Assembly: GCA_026874595.1 (NCBI GenBank)
Contig: CM049306.1
Coordinates: 86,379,142 to 86,443,141, forward strand
Direction: 5' to 3'
DNA: 64,000 nt
DNA from: Sipunculus nudus
Taxonomy: Eukaryota > Annelida > Sipuncula > Golfingiida > Sipunculidae
The translations under genes were made by a program, and so were the position numbers. Shown here one piece after another: positions 33,769 to 41,999 of this stretch; positions within the stretch are counted from its first letter, which is position 1, and each line of letters starts with the position of its first letter. Below the pieces are notes generated by a model. The model made no database searches and had not been told where the DNA came from. It saw nothing but the letters and a program-made list of their open reading frames with translations.

Positions 33769-35957
33769 GACCTGCAAATCTTTAAAAAATAAAATGTCAT
33801 GATAATTTGATACACCCATAATACACTTATACCACCTGGATCGTTTCTGGTTAAATACTATGTTGTGCTGCAGTACGGGTAAGGCTGTTACAAATGCTGG
33901 TGAAGTAACCTGCAGTTATACACAGAAGGTCAAGTAAAAATATATTTTTCCTGAAGGAAAAGGGGTTACTTATGATGAATTTACTGCAAAAAATTTTCTT
34001 CCTCCACCCGGTGACTTGATAATAGAAAGGAAAATAAACACCAGCGTGACCTTCCGCAACAAGTTAAAATATGGCAACGTACCTGATGATATCAATTTCA
34101 ACCTTAACATGACCGACCCACTCTGCATTAGGCCTCGCATATACAGTTATTATACACATATATAGTTTTCCTTCCGATTTGCCGCTCCTATTTTTATTTT
34201 ATTTATTTTATCTTTTGGAGGCAGGACAAGGTGTTCGGCAGTGTTGCCAATTTGTGCTCTTGTCTAGATTTCTTAAAATAATTCTTAAAGGTTTGGAAAA
34301 TGGACAATTTTTGTATTGATTATGCTCACCATACTTCCCACGAAAGAAGAAGAAATAGTATTTATGCCTATATTGTATGTCTCGATCCATAATTAAAATA
34401 AAATGCACCTTTTTTGTGTCCTCAAAGTCCGTATTTTCATTTTTTGCCCCTGTGGAAATTAGATGTTGTTATTCGGTCTCCTTTTAAACCGGAAAGAATG
34501 TTTTATTTGAGACGAATTATGACACTCTGGAGTAAATTTGAAATCATGCTATCCGTGATCTTGTTTTAATTTAGATTAATCAATTGCTCTGAGAATTTGA
34601 CGAATTATTGTCTGTAATACTTGTGGTTTGAAGGCGTAAACAGCTGTTAGAGATGGACGCTGATTCAATTTGTAAAGAATTCATTGTCAGGATGTCATGT
34701 CTAGAAGCGGGAAGGAGAGGCAAATCACATCAAGCTGCTGGCAGCGCTTTAAAAACGCAACATTAGGTGAACCCCTTTGATGGGCCACAGAAACGACTCA
34801 GTGTTTATCGTATCCTGGTGAGATGCCCTTTTACTGGTAAATTGACCAGTTGCTTTGATCAGAGGCGGGGACTGGTAAAACCTGTTTGTCCGGCACGCAC
34901 CAGGTATCCAGACTGACATTATCCACTTCTACAACACTACAGCCACTGTGCAAGTTCCGTTCCTCGCAATTGGACATGCGTAACTGCCCAACTCACACCG
35001 GAGGTTTTGGCGGAATTAAAAGGCGGTAAACCATACATGGGGTTCTGGTGTTCATACCCCGATGCCCTACATGCGGTGCGGTATTGTACCGTCGGATTCC
35101 CTGAGGCGTAGTTTTGCAGCTGTACATCCAATCATCTATACTAGAGCTACCAAAACTTGGCTGTGATCCCAGTTACCGCGGCTTCCAACACATCCTGCAG
35201 ACGGCAATCCGGGCTTTTAATGCTTGTTCCAGCAGCTTTCATCGTTACCTTCGAACTCCTCTTACAACAAAAATATGGCTATATACCGGAAGTGGCAACG
35301 CCGATGGGTAACATCCAGTTCTAGGACTCTTGAAAATTCTCTGTGGTCGGGAACTATGCGGTAGTTCATCAAAGAATCAAACCACTGGTTTTTTTTTTTG
35401 TGTCGGTTTTGATGTTCGTCTCTGGGTCGCATTCAGCGCTTTCTATATTAATTCCTCAATTTAGCCCGCTTTGATGAAATTGCTAGAAACTGGTGAAATT
35501 AAGTAAATAAATTTGCTTCAAAGGTACAATGAAACACATGCTGTTTTCTGCTTAAATATCAAAAAGCAAAATGGAAACATCTGCAAGCACGTGATATTTA
35601 GACCCTAAATTAGAAGCCCTTTTATTTAAAGTAATTACCATCGCCGTTATGAACCTTAGATTTAGTTAATCCAGAGAGTCGTTTTCGAGATTATTCCCAC
35701 CGAACACACATGATAGAATAAATAAGAAGCAATATGTAATTAAAAAATATAGATAATGGTAATATTCCTTACATTGACACGTTGGTAACGTAAGCCTCAT
35801 TTGGAATCCATACAGGTACGACTGCCATTTGCTTCCTCGCGGCGTTGTTCACCATGGCAACGCTAATGGTCGTGGTAGCATAGCGGTACATGATGGAGGA
35901 ATCGACTCGTAATGACTTAAGACGAAGGAAACCCCCGCCAGCATGAGGATTGCGCCG
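15859..35957 (-). CDS. ITIH-like: Inter-alpha-trypsin inhibitor heavy chain (ITIH)-like gene, 11 exons, 5' end incomplete
   Basis: Secreted extracellular-matrix protein family; vertebrate heavy chains are cleaved and ester-linked to chondroitin sulfate or hyaluronan. The eleven exons (35773-35957, 32234-32341, 30296-30528, 29420-29580, 26723-27011, 25498-26174, 24978-25077, 24605-24688, 18050-18163, 16848-17195, 15859-16172) are joined by GT-AG introns and stay in frame for 2613 nt, i.e. 870 residues plus stop. Numbering from the first residue found: VIT domain about 10-150, VWA about 250-440 with MIDAS DTSVS (256-260), GTN (326-328) and LTDG (357-360), TPLTS motif near 556, basic linker 585-612, DNDPHF cleavage region 614-619, propeptide 617-870. 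Vertebrate ITIHs are about 900-950 residues, so only the signal peptide and a short N-terminus are missing. Seven N-glycosylation sequons are visible. Which paralogue it matches cannot be decided by eye; ITIH family membership is clear. Confidence 0.93.
16848..17195 (-). CDS. ITIH-like: ITIH-like exon J: ITIH C-terminal domain, main part
   Basis: Two bases, 115 codons and one base. It starts GIVVNGMVMSVEGSKGKHQT, matching 'GITVNGQLIG...'. It goes on with RLTVSTSTITVEG and ends FFLGFYLIEPKGLSTSTHGI. The end corresponds to 'NFLGFYxxxxxxxSxxxHGLLGQF' of vertebrate ITIHs. Acceptor CTTGCAG. The frame would reach a TAG two codons after the donor-like GTTAGT, but splicing at GTTAGT in phase 1 joins cleanly to GQF at exon K, which is the conserved continuation. 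Confidence 0.95.
17196..18049 (-). other. Intron I-J of the ITIH-like gene
   Basis: 854 bp. An 89-codon plus-strand ORF (17538-17807) lies here but has no recognisable domain and runs antisense to the gene. No repeat recognised. Confidence 0.7.
18050..18163 (-). CDS. ITIH-like: ITIH-like exon I: DPHF cleavage/transfer site
   Basis: Two bases, 37 codons and one base. It reads (V)DNDPHFVVAVPGLHLPVC, then FDLSGSDGQVYQLLHDSTTG. Vertebrate heavy-chain precursors have VDGDPHFII at this place, cleaved between Asp and Pro; the new C-terminal Asp is the residue esterified to chondroitin sulfate. The D-P-H-F core (residues 616-619) is conserved here. Acceptor GTTTCAG, donor GTAAAA. A Helentron-like element ends only 28 bp upstream of this exon. 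Confidence 0.95.
18191..20360 (-). mobile_element. Helentron-like non-autonomous element, copy 1
   Basis: Read on the minus strand the 5' end is TGTATCCCCAGACAAAG, near 20360. The 3' end is the hairpin TGGCACCTGCGGTGCCA followed 8 nt later by CTAG and a T. The GTATCCCCAGACA word occurs at the very 5' end, and inverted just inside the 3' hairpin, so the inverted repeats are asymmetric. The centre has several ~295-bp tandem units with GACCTTGACCTTTGACCT, and the 5' part has a CGG run and the palindrome GGTGGCGCCACC. This matches the known layout of Helitron/Helentron-derived non-autonomous elements. No transposase is encoded. Confidence 0.75.
24252..24332. repeat. Compound (CA)n-(TA)n microsatellite
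   Basis: CA units followed by TAAATATATA and a long TA run, inside intron H-I close to exon H. Confidence 0.95.
24605..24688 (-). CDS. ITIH-like: ITIH-like exon H: strongly basic linker
   Basis: An 84-nt exon, phase 1 at both ends. After the split Val it encodes DDSSRRRPLTSRRQRQRKAQ and then KGKKTSF. Twelve of 27 codons encode Arg or Lys. It sits in the region that is variable in length among ITIHs, between the TPLTS segment and the DPHF site. RRQR and RQRK resemble proprotein-convertase (R-x-[KR]-R-like) or heparin-binding clusters; neither role is shown. Acceptor GTTTCAG, donor GTAGGT. No homology beyond position and in-frame splicing supports it. Confidence 0.82.
24978..25077 (-). CDS. 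ITIH-like: ITIH-like exon G: conserved TPLTS motif exon
   Basis: 33 codons plus one base. It reads YGFLTPLTSLVLKMPGSS. Joined to LALE of exon F it gives LALEYGFLTPLTSLV, nearly the vertebrate 'ALxYxFVTPLTSMVV' block. Acceptor TTTGACAG, donor GTAATA. The remaining residues (RNTIYHKDQSAHFET) are hydrophilic and start the variable linker. Confidence 0.93.
25498..26174 (-). CDS. ITIH-like: ITIH-like exon F: second part of VWA domain and following segment
   Basis: Two bases and 225 codons, the largest exon. It opens TNINEALLKSVDLLS with the MIDAS Thr, then APTIFFLTDGPPTAG with the MIDAS Asp (residue 359). TIGIGTGADSLFLLRLALQN is the ITIH version of the last VWA helix region. The rest (FRYPEEGIDYSTLSKYDFSL onward, then RNWGYLKYRMEEEYILRAAN) fits the ITIH segment after VWA. 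With exon E all three MIDAS motifs are intact, so divalent-cation binding is expected. Acceptor CTTTCAG, donor GTCTGT, ending in phase 0 after LALE. Confidence 0.95.
26175..26722 (-). other. Intron E-F of the ITIH-like gene with a short tandem duplication
   Basis: 548-bp intron splitting the VWA domain. Positions about 26511-26594 hold a ~54-bp tandem duplication sharing TGCTTGATTTTTAGTCGAAT and the following CCTTAACCAA. Confidence 0.75.
26723..27011 (-). CDS. ITIH-like: ITIH-like exon E: first part of VWA domain with MIDAS DxSxS
   Basis: 96 codons plus one base. It begins VEGNSFIHFFSPAG, the ITIH hallmark 'x-[GN]-x-F-[IV]-H-F-F-[AS]-P', and runs into KVVFVLDTSVSML. DTSVS (residues 256-260) is the first metal-coordinating motif of the MIDAS. 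YGDKFNIVAFSN is the conserved second VWA strand. Acceptor ATTTCAG, donor GTATGT. The last base starts the Gly of the GTN MIDAS threonine loop, so the intron interrupts the domain just before its second metal motif. Confidence 0.95.
27012..29419 (-). other. Intron D-E of the ITIH-like gene (2.4 kb)
   Basis: No repeat family or exon recognised by eye. Short plus-strand ORFs of 62-75 codons (27886, 28596, 29179) show no domain and lie in ordinary intron-like sequence. Confidence 0.65.
29420..29580 (-). CDS. ITIH-like: ITIH-like exon D: VIT-VWA connector
   Basis: Two bases and 53 codons. It encodes DSDAIKIFRSSNKRAEVTCH and, near the end, GKLVVRYTIKRKGLLGEML. The end matches the ITIH signature 'G-x-[FL]-V-V-x-Y-D-V-x-R-x-x-x-G-[ED]-[IL]-[QL]'. 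Acceptor CTTTTCAG, donor GTAAAA. It has one sequon (NGT) and one Cys. It ends in phase 0 and joins directly to the 'VEGNSFIHFFSP' start of exon E. Confidence 0.9.
30296..30528 (-). CDS. ITIH-like: ITIH-like exon C: VIT domain, C-terminal half
   Basis: One base, 77 codons and one base. It encodes DAQYLQVSSPVQPNTKISYQ followed by ITYEQMLTPENGSYHHVIHV and later QEVKLTVNIRES. This fits the VIT end 'V-x-P-x-x-K-[IV]-x-[FY]-x-L-x-Y-E-[EQ]-[ML]L'. Acceptor TTTTTCAG, donor GTTGGA (the weakest donor of the set). The sequon NGS lies in the surface loop. The phase-1 end supplies the first base of Asp at the start of exon D. Confidence 0.92.
30529..32233 (-). other. Intron B-C of the ITIH-like gene (1.7 kb)
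   Basis: Holds an ACGGACG-type short array at 30890-30912 and a GGATCCAGGATTTAGGAAAA motif near 31125 shared with 46264. The ACGG patch resembles the microsatellite tail of pearl-like elements. No coding signal seen. Confidence 0.7.
32234..32341 (-). CDS. ITIH-like: ITIH-like exon B: central VIT segment, short and divergent
   Basis: A 108-nt phase 2/phase 2 exon found by joining exons A and C. It has acceptor TTATTTTCAG and donor GTAAGC. It continues TNVS into ITLNGTSHSGTF and ends RRRDHVTTTFTDNQ, then reads on into DAQYLQVSSP of exon C. That is the register of the vertebrate 'SMTIDGxTYPG ... GRNMEQFxVSVNV' segment, but about 12 residues shorter and without the usual K-E-K and K-G-x-[ST]-A-G motifs. 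Skipping it would also keep the frame (A joins C as ATG), so an isoform without it is formally possible. Assignment rests on splice sites, phase and weak similarity. Confidence 0.75.
32496..33085. repeat. Fragment of the GACCTTTGACCT repeat family
   Basis: About two tandem units related to the internal units of the Helentron-like elements (ATCATCCATAAACTAATTTG, CCTATTGGCAG, TGACCTTTGACCTTGTGAC). Neither terminal block is present. It ends in a GACGGAC/GACAGACAGG array. Confidence 0.7.
33119..33420. repeat. Imperfect ~150-bp tandem duplication
   Basis: ACACAAGGTTTCAGGGTACT (33120) and ACACTAGGTTTCGGGACACT (33281) begin two units that both end at a GGCGC-CACCAGT or GGCGCAACCAGT block. Directly follows the Helentron-unit fragment, so it may be a further part of such an element. 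Confidence 0.55.
33731..33766. repeat. (TTA)n microsatellite
   Basis: TTA units in intron A-B. Confidence 0.9.
35773..35957 (-). CDS. ITIH-like: ITIH-like exon A: start of VIT domain
   Basis: 61 codons plus two bases. The translation runs RRNPHAGGGFLRLKSLRVDS and then IMYRYATTTISVAMVNNAAR, continuing to NEAYVTNVS. This matches the opening of ITIH VIT domains (short strand, then S-x-x-x-R-[FY]-A, then V-x-N-x-A, then 'AFITNFS'). The acceptor is TTTCAACAG in phase 0 and the donor GTAAGG in phase 2. A preceding coding exon ending in phase 0 must exist further upstream because there is no initiator or signal peptide here. Confidence 0.88.
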
Positions 35958-38900
35958 CTGTTGAAAAAAGCAAAACAAAACGAATGATCATGAAGAAAAC
36001 AGTAAAATTATATATAAGTACAGTCCTTTGATATAATAATAAGAGATGTAGCAACACGAACTATGTATTATCTAAAACTATAGGAGGCCCTTGGAAAAGA
36101 CATGCATATGTATGTACTCGAATGTAATTTTAATATAGAAAATGAGGTTTTCCCCAGAGAGATTAACGCGTATCCCATGGTTTATGACGCTCAGCTGAGG
36201 ACCATAACATATATGTGTAAATGGTGTACATTGATTTAGTTTTGAAATCTACTGATGAATTTGTAACAGCCTTGAACACTCCTTAACGCTCATGATCTTA
36301 TTTTCGCAGCTGTCAGAATAAAGTTCACTGTGGCCTAGTTTCAATTTTGCAAGAAGATTTCAGCAGGAACTGTCTGGATATTAAGCAAAAAGTTCCTAGG
36401 TCTAATTTAAGGTATGTGTAGTGTCCTGCTAACGGCACTTCGGACGGAATTAAGGAAGCCCGAAGGACAAAGACACATCGCTATAGCTCAACTTGACTGG
36501 AAGTCAGATAAGCTAATAAGATTAGTCCCCAAAGTGGGAACTTCGACGTGTTTTTTTTTCTTCTGTCCTTGTTGAGCCAGAAAAGAAATGAAATTAGGTA
36601 AAAGTAAAAGTCACATGTTACAGGTTTATACATGATATTTTTTTACGACCTTGACCTAATTTCAAGATCGTGACCGAGAAGGGCGAGCGATCGCAAACCT
36701 TTAGTCTTACAAATGACTAACAATAGGTTTACAAACTGCAATCCTTGCAGTTGGCGATAATTGTGAATATCCAGATTAAAGAAATTCTAAGTTATTACAT
36801 ATAAGGAAAAAAACAGGTTTGAAGGGTAATCTGAAATTGTAGGTAATAATCTAAAACCGGGATCTGAAATCGATTTCAGATAACCACGGTGATCTGAAGC
36901 GTTAATAATATGAAATTGCTACACCTGGGCTACTTTTCGGTATTAAGCGTATACTATTCTATTTTCCATATTTCTTTGGTTGAAACAGAGGTGGCGCACT
37001 CATTTCGAACCAATCGTATGAAACTTTTTTCGGGGAGCTGGAGGTTGCGTAATATTACGATTTCACTTAGAAGAAAGATCCAATCCCTAATGAGAGAAAA
37101 CCTCTGCACAATTCCCGTAATTAATGCAAGTTTTGCATGTTAAAAAATAATACTCTTCCTGTTGCCGATGGAACCTTCCGTCAGTTCGGGTAATTGCATG
37201 CATTCAATAAACCGCAAATTGAAGATGTTTCATAAACAATTTACCGAAGTCACAAATGCCCTGGCATCCGGAAGGTGAGAGAGGGAGAAGTAGGGCTAGC
37301 TATTAAATACATTTTTATTCTTTGTATTGCCTAATTACGATAAACACCGCAGGCGTTTCTGCATCTGGTCGAAGCCAAAGTGACATCTGTTACAAACTTA
37401 AAAGTATATGCATTTTATACCGTCTAAACAGTCTTCGCACAAAAGCTTAACAGCGCGCTGATTCCGGGAAGATTTGTATTTCCTATTTTCTTTCCTAAGT
37501 AAATACAATCGTAAACATTCAACCAAAGAAGCAAATCCTCAGGAAGTCACTTTGAGGGCTGCAGGGATTTTGTTATTTTACCTGATGGCATATGGACTGT
37601 TTTCTTTCTATATGAACCTGACGTCAGTGCCTTCTGTTACTTGTATCTGCCTATTGTTTACATTAAGACTTGTAAGTTATCAATATGAGAGGTACATTCA
37701 AGTCTTTAGGAAGTGTGGCGTAGTAATATTATAGGCGACCATCTGGTGATTAGGCTAAATTTAGCTATTAATCTTAGCAGCAAGAACAGCTCTCCGGGAC
37801 TGTGTCCGTTACCCGGTGACTAAACAGCAAACCAACTGGGTCAGTAAATATTTGCGTCCTTCCAGGGAGGGTTATTGTGATGGTGAGTACGGCGAAGGTA
37901 GCCTCATTTCCAGAGCGTGTTAAGACGTAAGGACTGTGAGTAAACTGCGTAGGAGCAATTTTAAGAGCGCTGCACAACGTTGGGGGCATGTGCCCTGCTC
38001 GCCAGGTGGCCACTTTGCGCCGCGTAACAGGCAGCTAATTGCTACGTAATACAAGCAAACATTCCATGTGGTAGAAATGCACTGAAGTGGCACCACTTTA
38101 TATCAGACCGACATTGTAGCCGAGTATCTATACGTATGTGGACCAGATGCTATAACGGGCTACAGGAGGTCTGTTTGGCCCACCCTGACGCTAGAAGCGG
38201 AGCCAACCCCTTGCCGTATATACTGAACTAGCGTCAAGTTTATTATAGCAGGGACATTGTAATGGCAGGACATAAATTGACGCTTAGCGCATCCAGAGTT
38301 GGCTTCCTTATTATCCACTCCACTTTAACGACCAATGCAGGAAAGTAGGCTCTGTTTCTATCTTCTCTCTGTCACTGAATCCTTGATGCTATTGTTTTCT
38401 CGCGATAAAAACCGAGTACGCATTGTCTTGGAGCTTTGGTATGTCTAGTGGTACTTCACTTGTAGGATAAGGAAGTCCTTTTCCCGTCAGGTGTAAGTAA
38501 GAGAACCTGGACCGATTAGAATAAACCAAATATGTATTAGTGCCACGATCAAAATAAATATGGCATTTTCAGCTGACCGGCTGCATAAATATAATTGTTC
38601 CTAACAATTTCAGGCCAATGAATGTTCACCTTCCTGCTCCGGCGCTAACCAATTTACAACAGTCGCCTTAATTGCTGAGTATTTTTATGCGTTGTTGTGG
38701 GCTTATTCTGATAGACTCGTAAAATGGTTACAAGACAAATGGCTTGGATTACCATAGTTGGAATCCATTTAAAAACAATTATTCATTATACAAGTGAGAT
38801 TCTGTTCTTGCTGCCTTATGGACTGTATACACACAGTTTTCAAACCTGCATAGATTCTCGTTTGTCTATATATACCCTATTTATGGTTTATTCGTTTATG

Positions 38901-39290
38901 ATGGTATGCTTCCATTTATAAAGTTTATAAGCTGCCCCCATTTTGATTTCTTTCATTTACCTCGGACAGACAGCCAGATCTTTTTAGTCCTGTGTCTGTA
39001 TGTTGGTTTGTTCATAGCAGGATTACAGAAAAAAAGCTACATAACCATTTTTCATTGATATTTATGAAGGGTTGTGACATAAACACGGGGTAACCCCGGC
39101 AAATTTTTTCGCGAATCAAGTAAGAATGTCTTGCCGCGGAGGAGGTATGGGCTCTGCTGAGTGTCACTCTATTGTTTACATCTTATTACGCCTACTGGCC
39201 ACGATTTCTTGCAAAATCATTTGAACCCTCAAAGACAGATTTTCGCTAAGCTGGTGCTGAAAGAGTCACTAATTATTGCTGTAAGACTCT
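35958..39290. other. Upstream flank or 5' intron of the ITIH-like gene
   Basis: Should contain, or be crossed by, the link to the missing first exon(s). No minus-strand ATG followed by a hydrophobic stretch and a phase-0 donor was found. A 79-codon minus ORF (37774-38013) and an 86-codon plus ORF (37474-37734) are unrecognised. Confidence 0.5.
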
Positions 39291-39295
39291 TATGT

Positions 39296-39675
39296 TGCGT
39301 TTACACTAGAACACGATTATACCGATCCGATGCGAACCAAGGATCGTTGATCTTTTAGTTTAATAATTTCCAATTTTCCACGCTTTTTACGCTATGCCAC
39401 GATTATACCAGTCCGCAGGGGCGTCAATATAGGGGAGATGGGAGTATATACCCCCCCCCCCACTATTTGGCACGGGGGGATGGTCAATGTAATCAACCCC
39501 CCCCCCCCCACTTTTCAGAGAATAATATTATAATATTGCAAATGAAATATATTAATAAATAGAATTAAAGACTTTGGATCCATTTACTAAAAACTGTTAT
39601 ATCTAAACCTTGCTTATAGAATTCACAAAATAACTTATTTTCTAAAACGTTATAATTATTTGAAATATGATTAGG

Positions 39676-39727
<52 letters not shown>

Positions 39728-39960
39728 GTTGAATATGTCATTCAGAGACGCTGAAAAAAGGTATATATATATATATATATGCGTATGCAAAGTCATCCCC
39801 CCTCACCCTGGAAGAAAAATTTATGCCACTGGCAATCCGATGCGAACCAAGGATCGTGGATCTTTTTGTTTAACAATTTCCAGTTTTCTACTTTTTTACG
39901 GTTTGCTGTGCTGTGCCACGATTATACCGATCCGATGCGGACAAAGGATCGCCTTCTTCC
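39296..39960 (+). repeat. Dispersed motif array CCACGATTATACCGATCCGA
   Basis: Copies near 39311, 39397 (variant), 39829 (partial) and 39916, most followed by TGCGAACCAAGGATCG or TGCGGACAAAGGATCG. Probably parts of a nested small element; boundaries not resolved. A TA tract (39674-39725) and two C runs lie between them. Confidence 0.5.
39674..39725. repeat. (TA)n microsatellite
   Basis: TA run with a few AAA/TTT interruptions. Confidence 0.9.
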
Positions 39961-41527
39961 ATGCTCTTACACGACCTGTTAAGATTTCTATGCTCTATAT
40001 AACGCGTTACTACGCTGTGAAACGATTTTTTTTAAATCGACACGATCGTGGCATGCAGGTTTAAAGTTTTGGCACGATCATATATGGATGTCTCATGCAC
40101 GATCATGGAGATCCCTCGCCATCACCAGGATTTTGGTCTACGATCTTAACACAATTTAAAAAAAATGACCCAATCGGTGAAATCGTGGCCAGTCATGGCA
40201 TATTTCTTTACTTGTAATGTAATTTGCATAATTAATTGCTGTGCAGTACTGCTCTAATCAGGTTGTAATACTAAAGTACAAATATGGAAATTACTACCAT
40301 CTACCAATGGACCCGTGTATGTATATGGGCCTATGCATGTTAATATACTGGACATTATTTGTGCCATATATAAAGACCAGTGCATGTTAACACAATCTGT
40401 GTCCCGTAATGAGGTGTCTATATTGACCAAAGTGGACATGACTGGACCTAACTGCCAGTAATAATACCTCATATTCCCCGCTGGACGTCTGTAAATAACG
40501 TATTAACCTGATCATGGTACATTAAGCACGCCATATATACATAAGCTTTGGTCGTCATATGCATTATGGATATGGGTAAAGCAATCCAGTTAATCATGTA
40601 TCGCCAAAGACCATCGAAAACGCGTGTCAGTGATATACTTCTCAAGATTCTGACAATTACGTATACTGCTGGTACTTTGTTAAGTAACTGATTCCAGTTT
40701 AGATTGTTTCTTCAGCAAATATCGATTGAAAAGCCAGTAAACTATGAGTGCATGTTTCAGCGAATAACTGAAGAAAATACTATACAAATATGTTTTGTAA
40801 ATGTGGGTGTTTAAGAATTTTACTTAAAGTTTTCCGTTTCAGACATTTTGTTAAAACTACAAAGCTTACTCCTCTTTGACGGCGGCCATCTCAAAGGCTC
40901 CAGCATTTATCACATTGATGTTGGATTTTTCATGGTATCCGGCATTATTTCCATTCAAAATGGAACAGACCAAAATTACAACATCATTCATATTCATTGC
41001 GAAGTTGCGGTGAGGCAGAACAGAAAAATCATTTAACACCTGAATAAAAACCCCGTTTAGCCAGCCCCTGGCTCTGTCATTCATTCCTGCATGTTGTTAA
41101 ATATCCCGTACAGTCTTACTTTCAATCACGTTAAGTGTTTGTGAAGGACTGATTTCTTCTTCGTGCCATTTACTATAATACATGATCTGCCAACGGTACA
41201 TATATCACTTGTGTATATGCACGAGTTCAACAGTCACCTTAAAGATGATGTTTCCATAGGGGCGGGTTGGGTCAGGACCTATAGAAACAACAGAGTTTCT
41301 ACAAAGCATGTAGTCGTAATGGCCGTTTTTAAATAGAAGTTCAGGGAAAATGTGTTTTAATACAGAAGTAAGATTAAAAACCTGAAAATTGCTCTTTTAA
41401 GTATGCAGAGAACCAGTAAAGACATATATGTGTTTTTCATTAAAGATTAATTTTTATGATTGTTACCGCCTCCATTTTTTATGCTGACTGAATCTGAGTT
41501 ACAGGGCGGAAACCTTTTTTTTTAAGC
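39961..41527. other. Unassigned sequence
   Basis: ORFs of 62-72 codons without recognisable features; no repeat family identified. Confidence 0.5.
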
Positions 41528-41775
41528 TGGTGTCACCCAGGCCTGTTGTCTGCCTCACCTTCGGGTCCTGGGTGTGTAATAACCCCCATTATTGGGTCAT
41601 AACAGCGAGGATCCCCCAAAGACGACCTATTTTTTAGTAATATACGGCTGTGGGTTTCAGCCTTCCCTTTGAGCCTGCAGAGCGGTCACCCAGGGTTAGG
41701 ACAGACCCTGAAAAGTCCCACCACTCTTTGGCTGAGATTTAAACTCACGACCTCCCGGCTTTGAGTCCTATTATA
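41528..41775 (-). mobile_element. tRNA-derived SINE, copy 2
   Basis: On the minus strand: AGCCGGGAGGTCGTGAGTTT then AAATCTCAG (B-box-like), body CGCTCTGCAGGCTCAAAGG and a long TTATGACCCAATAATGGGGG tail region. The A-box end looks truncated. Confidence 0.6.
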
Positions 41776-41904
41776 CTTTATACGCAAATCGGTTTTGTGT
41801 ATATAAAGCTCAGTTTTGCCGCTTATTTTCGACCATGTCTCTCTCTCCCTCTCAATTTCTCTCGCTCTCTCTCTGTAAATATATATAATATATATATGAA
41901 TATG

Positions 41905-41905
<1 letters not shown>

Positions 41906-41948
<43 letters not shown>
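41906..41948. repeat. (TA)n microsatellite
   Basis: Uninterrupted TA run; generates an artefactual YIYIYI reading. Confidence 0.95.
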
Positions 41949-41951
<3 letters not shown>

Positions 41952-41999
41952 TATGTGTGTTAGAATTTGTTTGTACTCGTACTATAAGTCCTATCCGGC

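Larger units (their letters stand above)
32342..35772 (-). other. Intron A-B of the ITIH-like gene (3.4 kb)
   Basis: Contains a partial copy of the GACCTTTGACCT repeat (32496-33085), a ~150-bp imperfect tandem duplication (33119-33420), a TTA microsatellite (33731-33766) and otherwise unassigned sequence. A GC-richer patch at 34860-35340 has ORFs of about 65 codons on both strands with no recognisable product. Confidence 0.75.
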
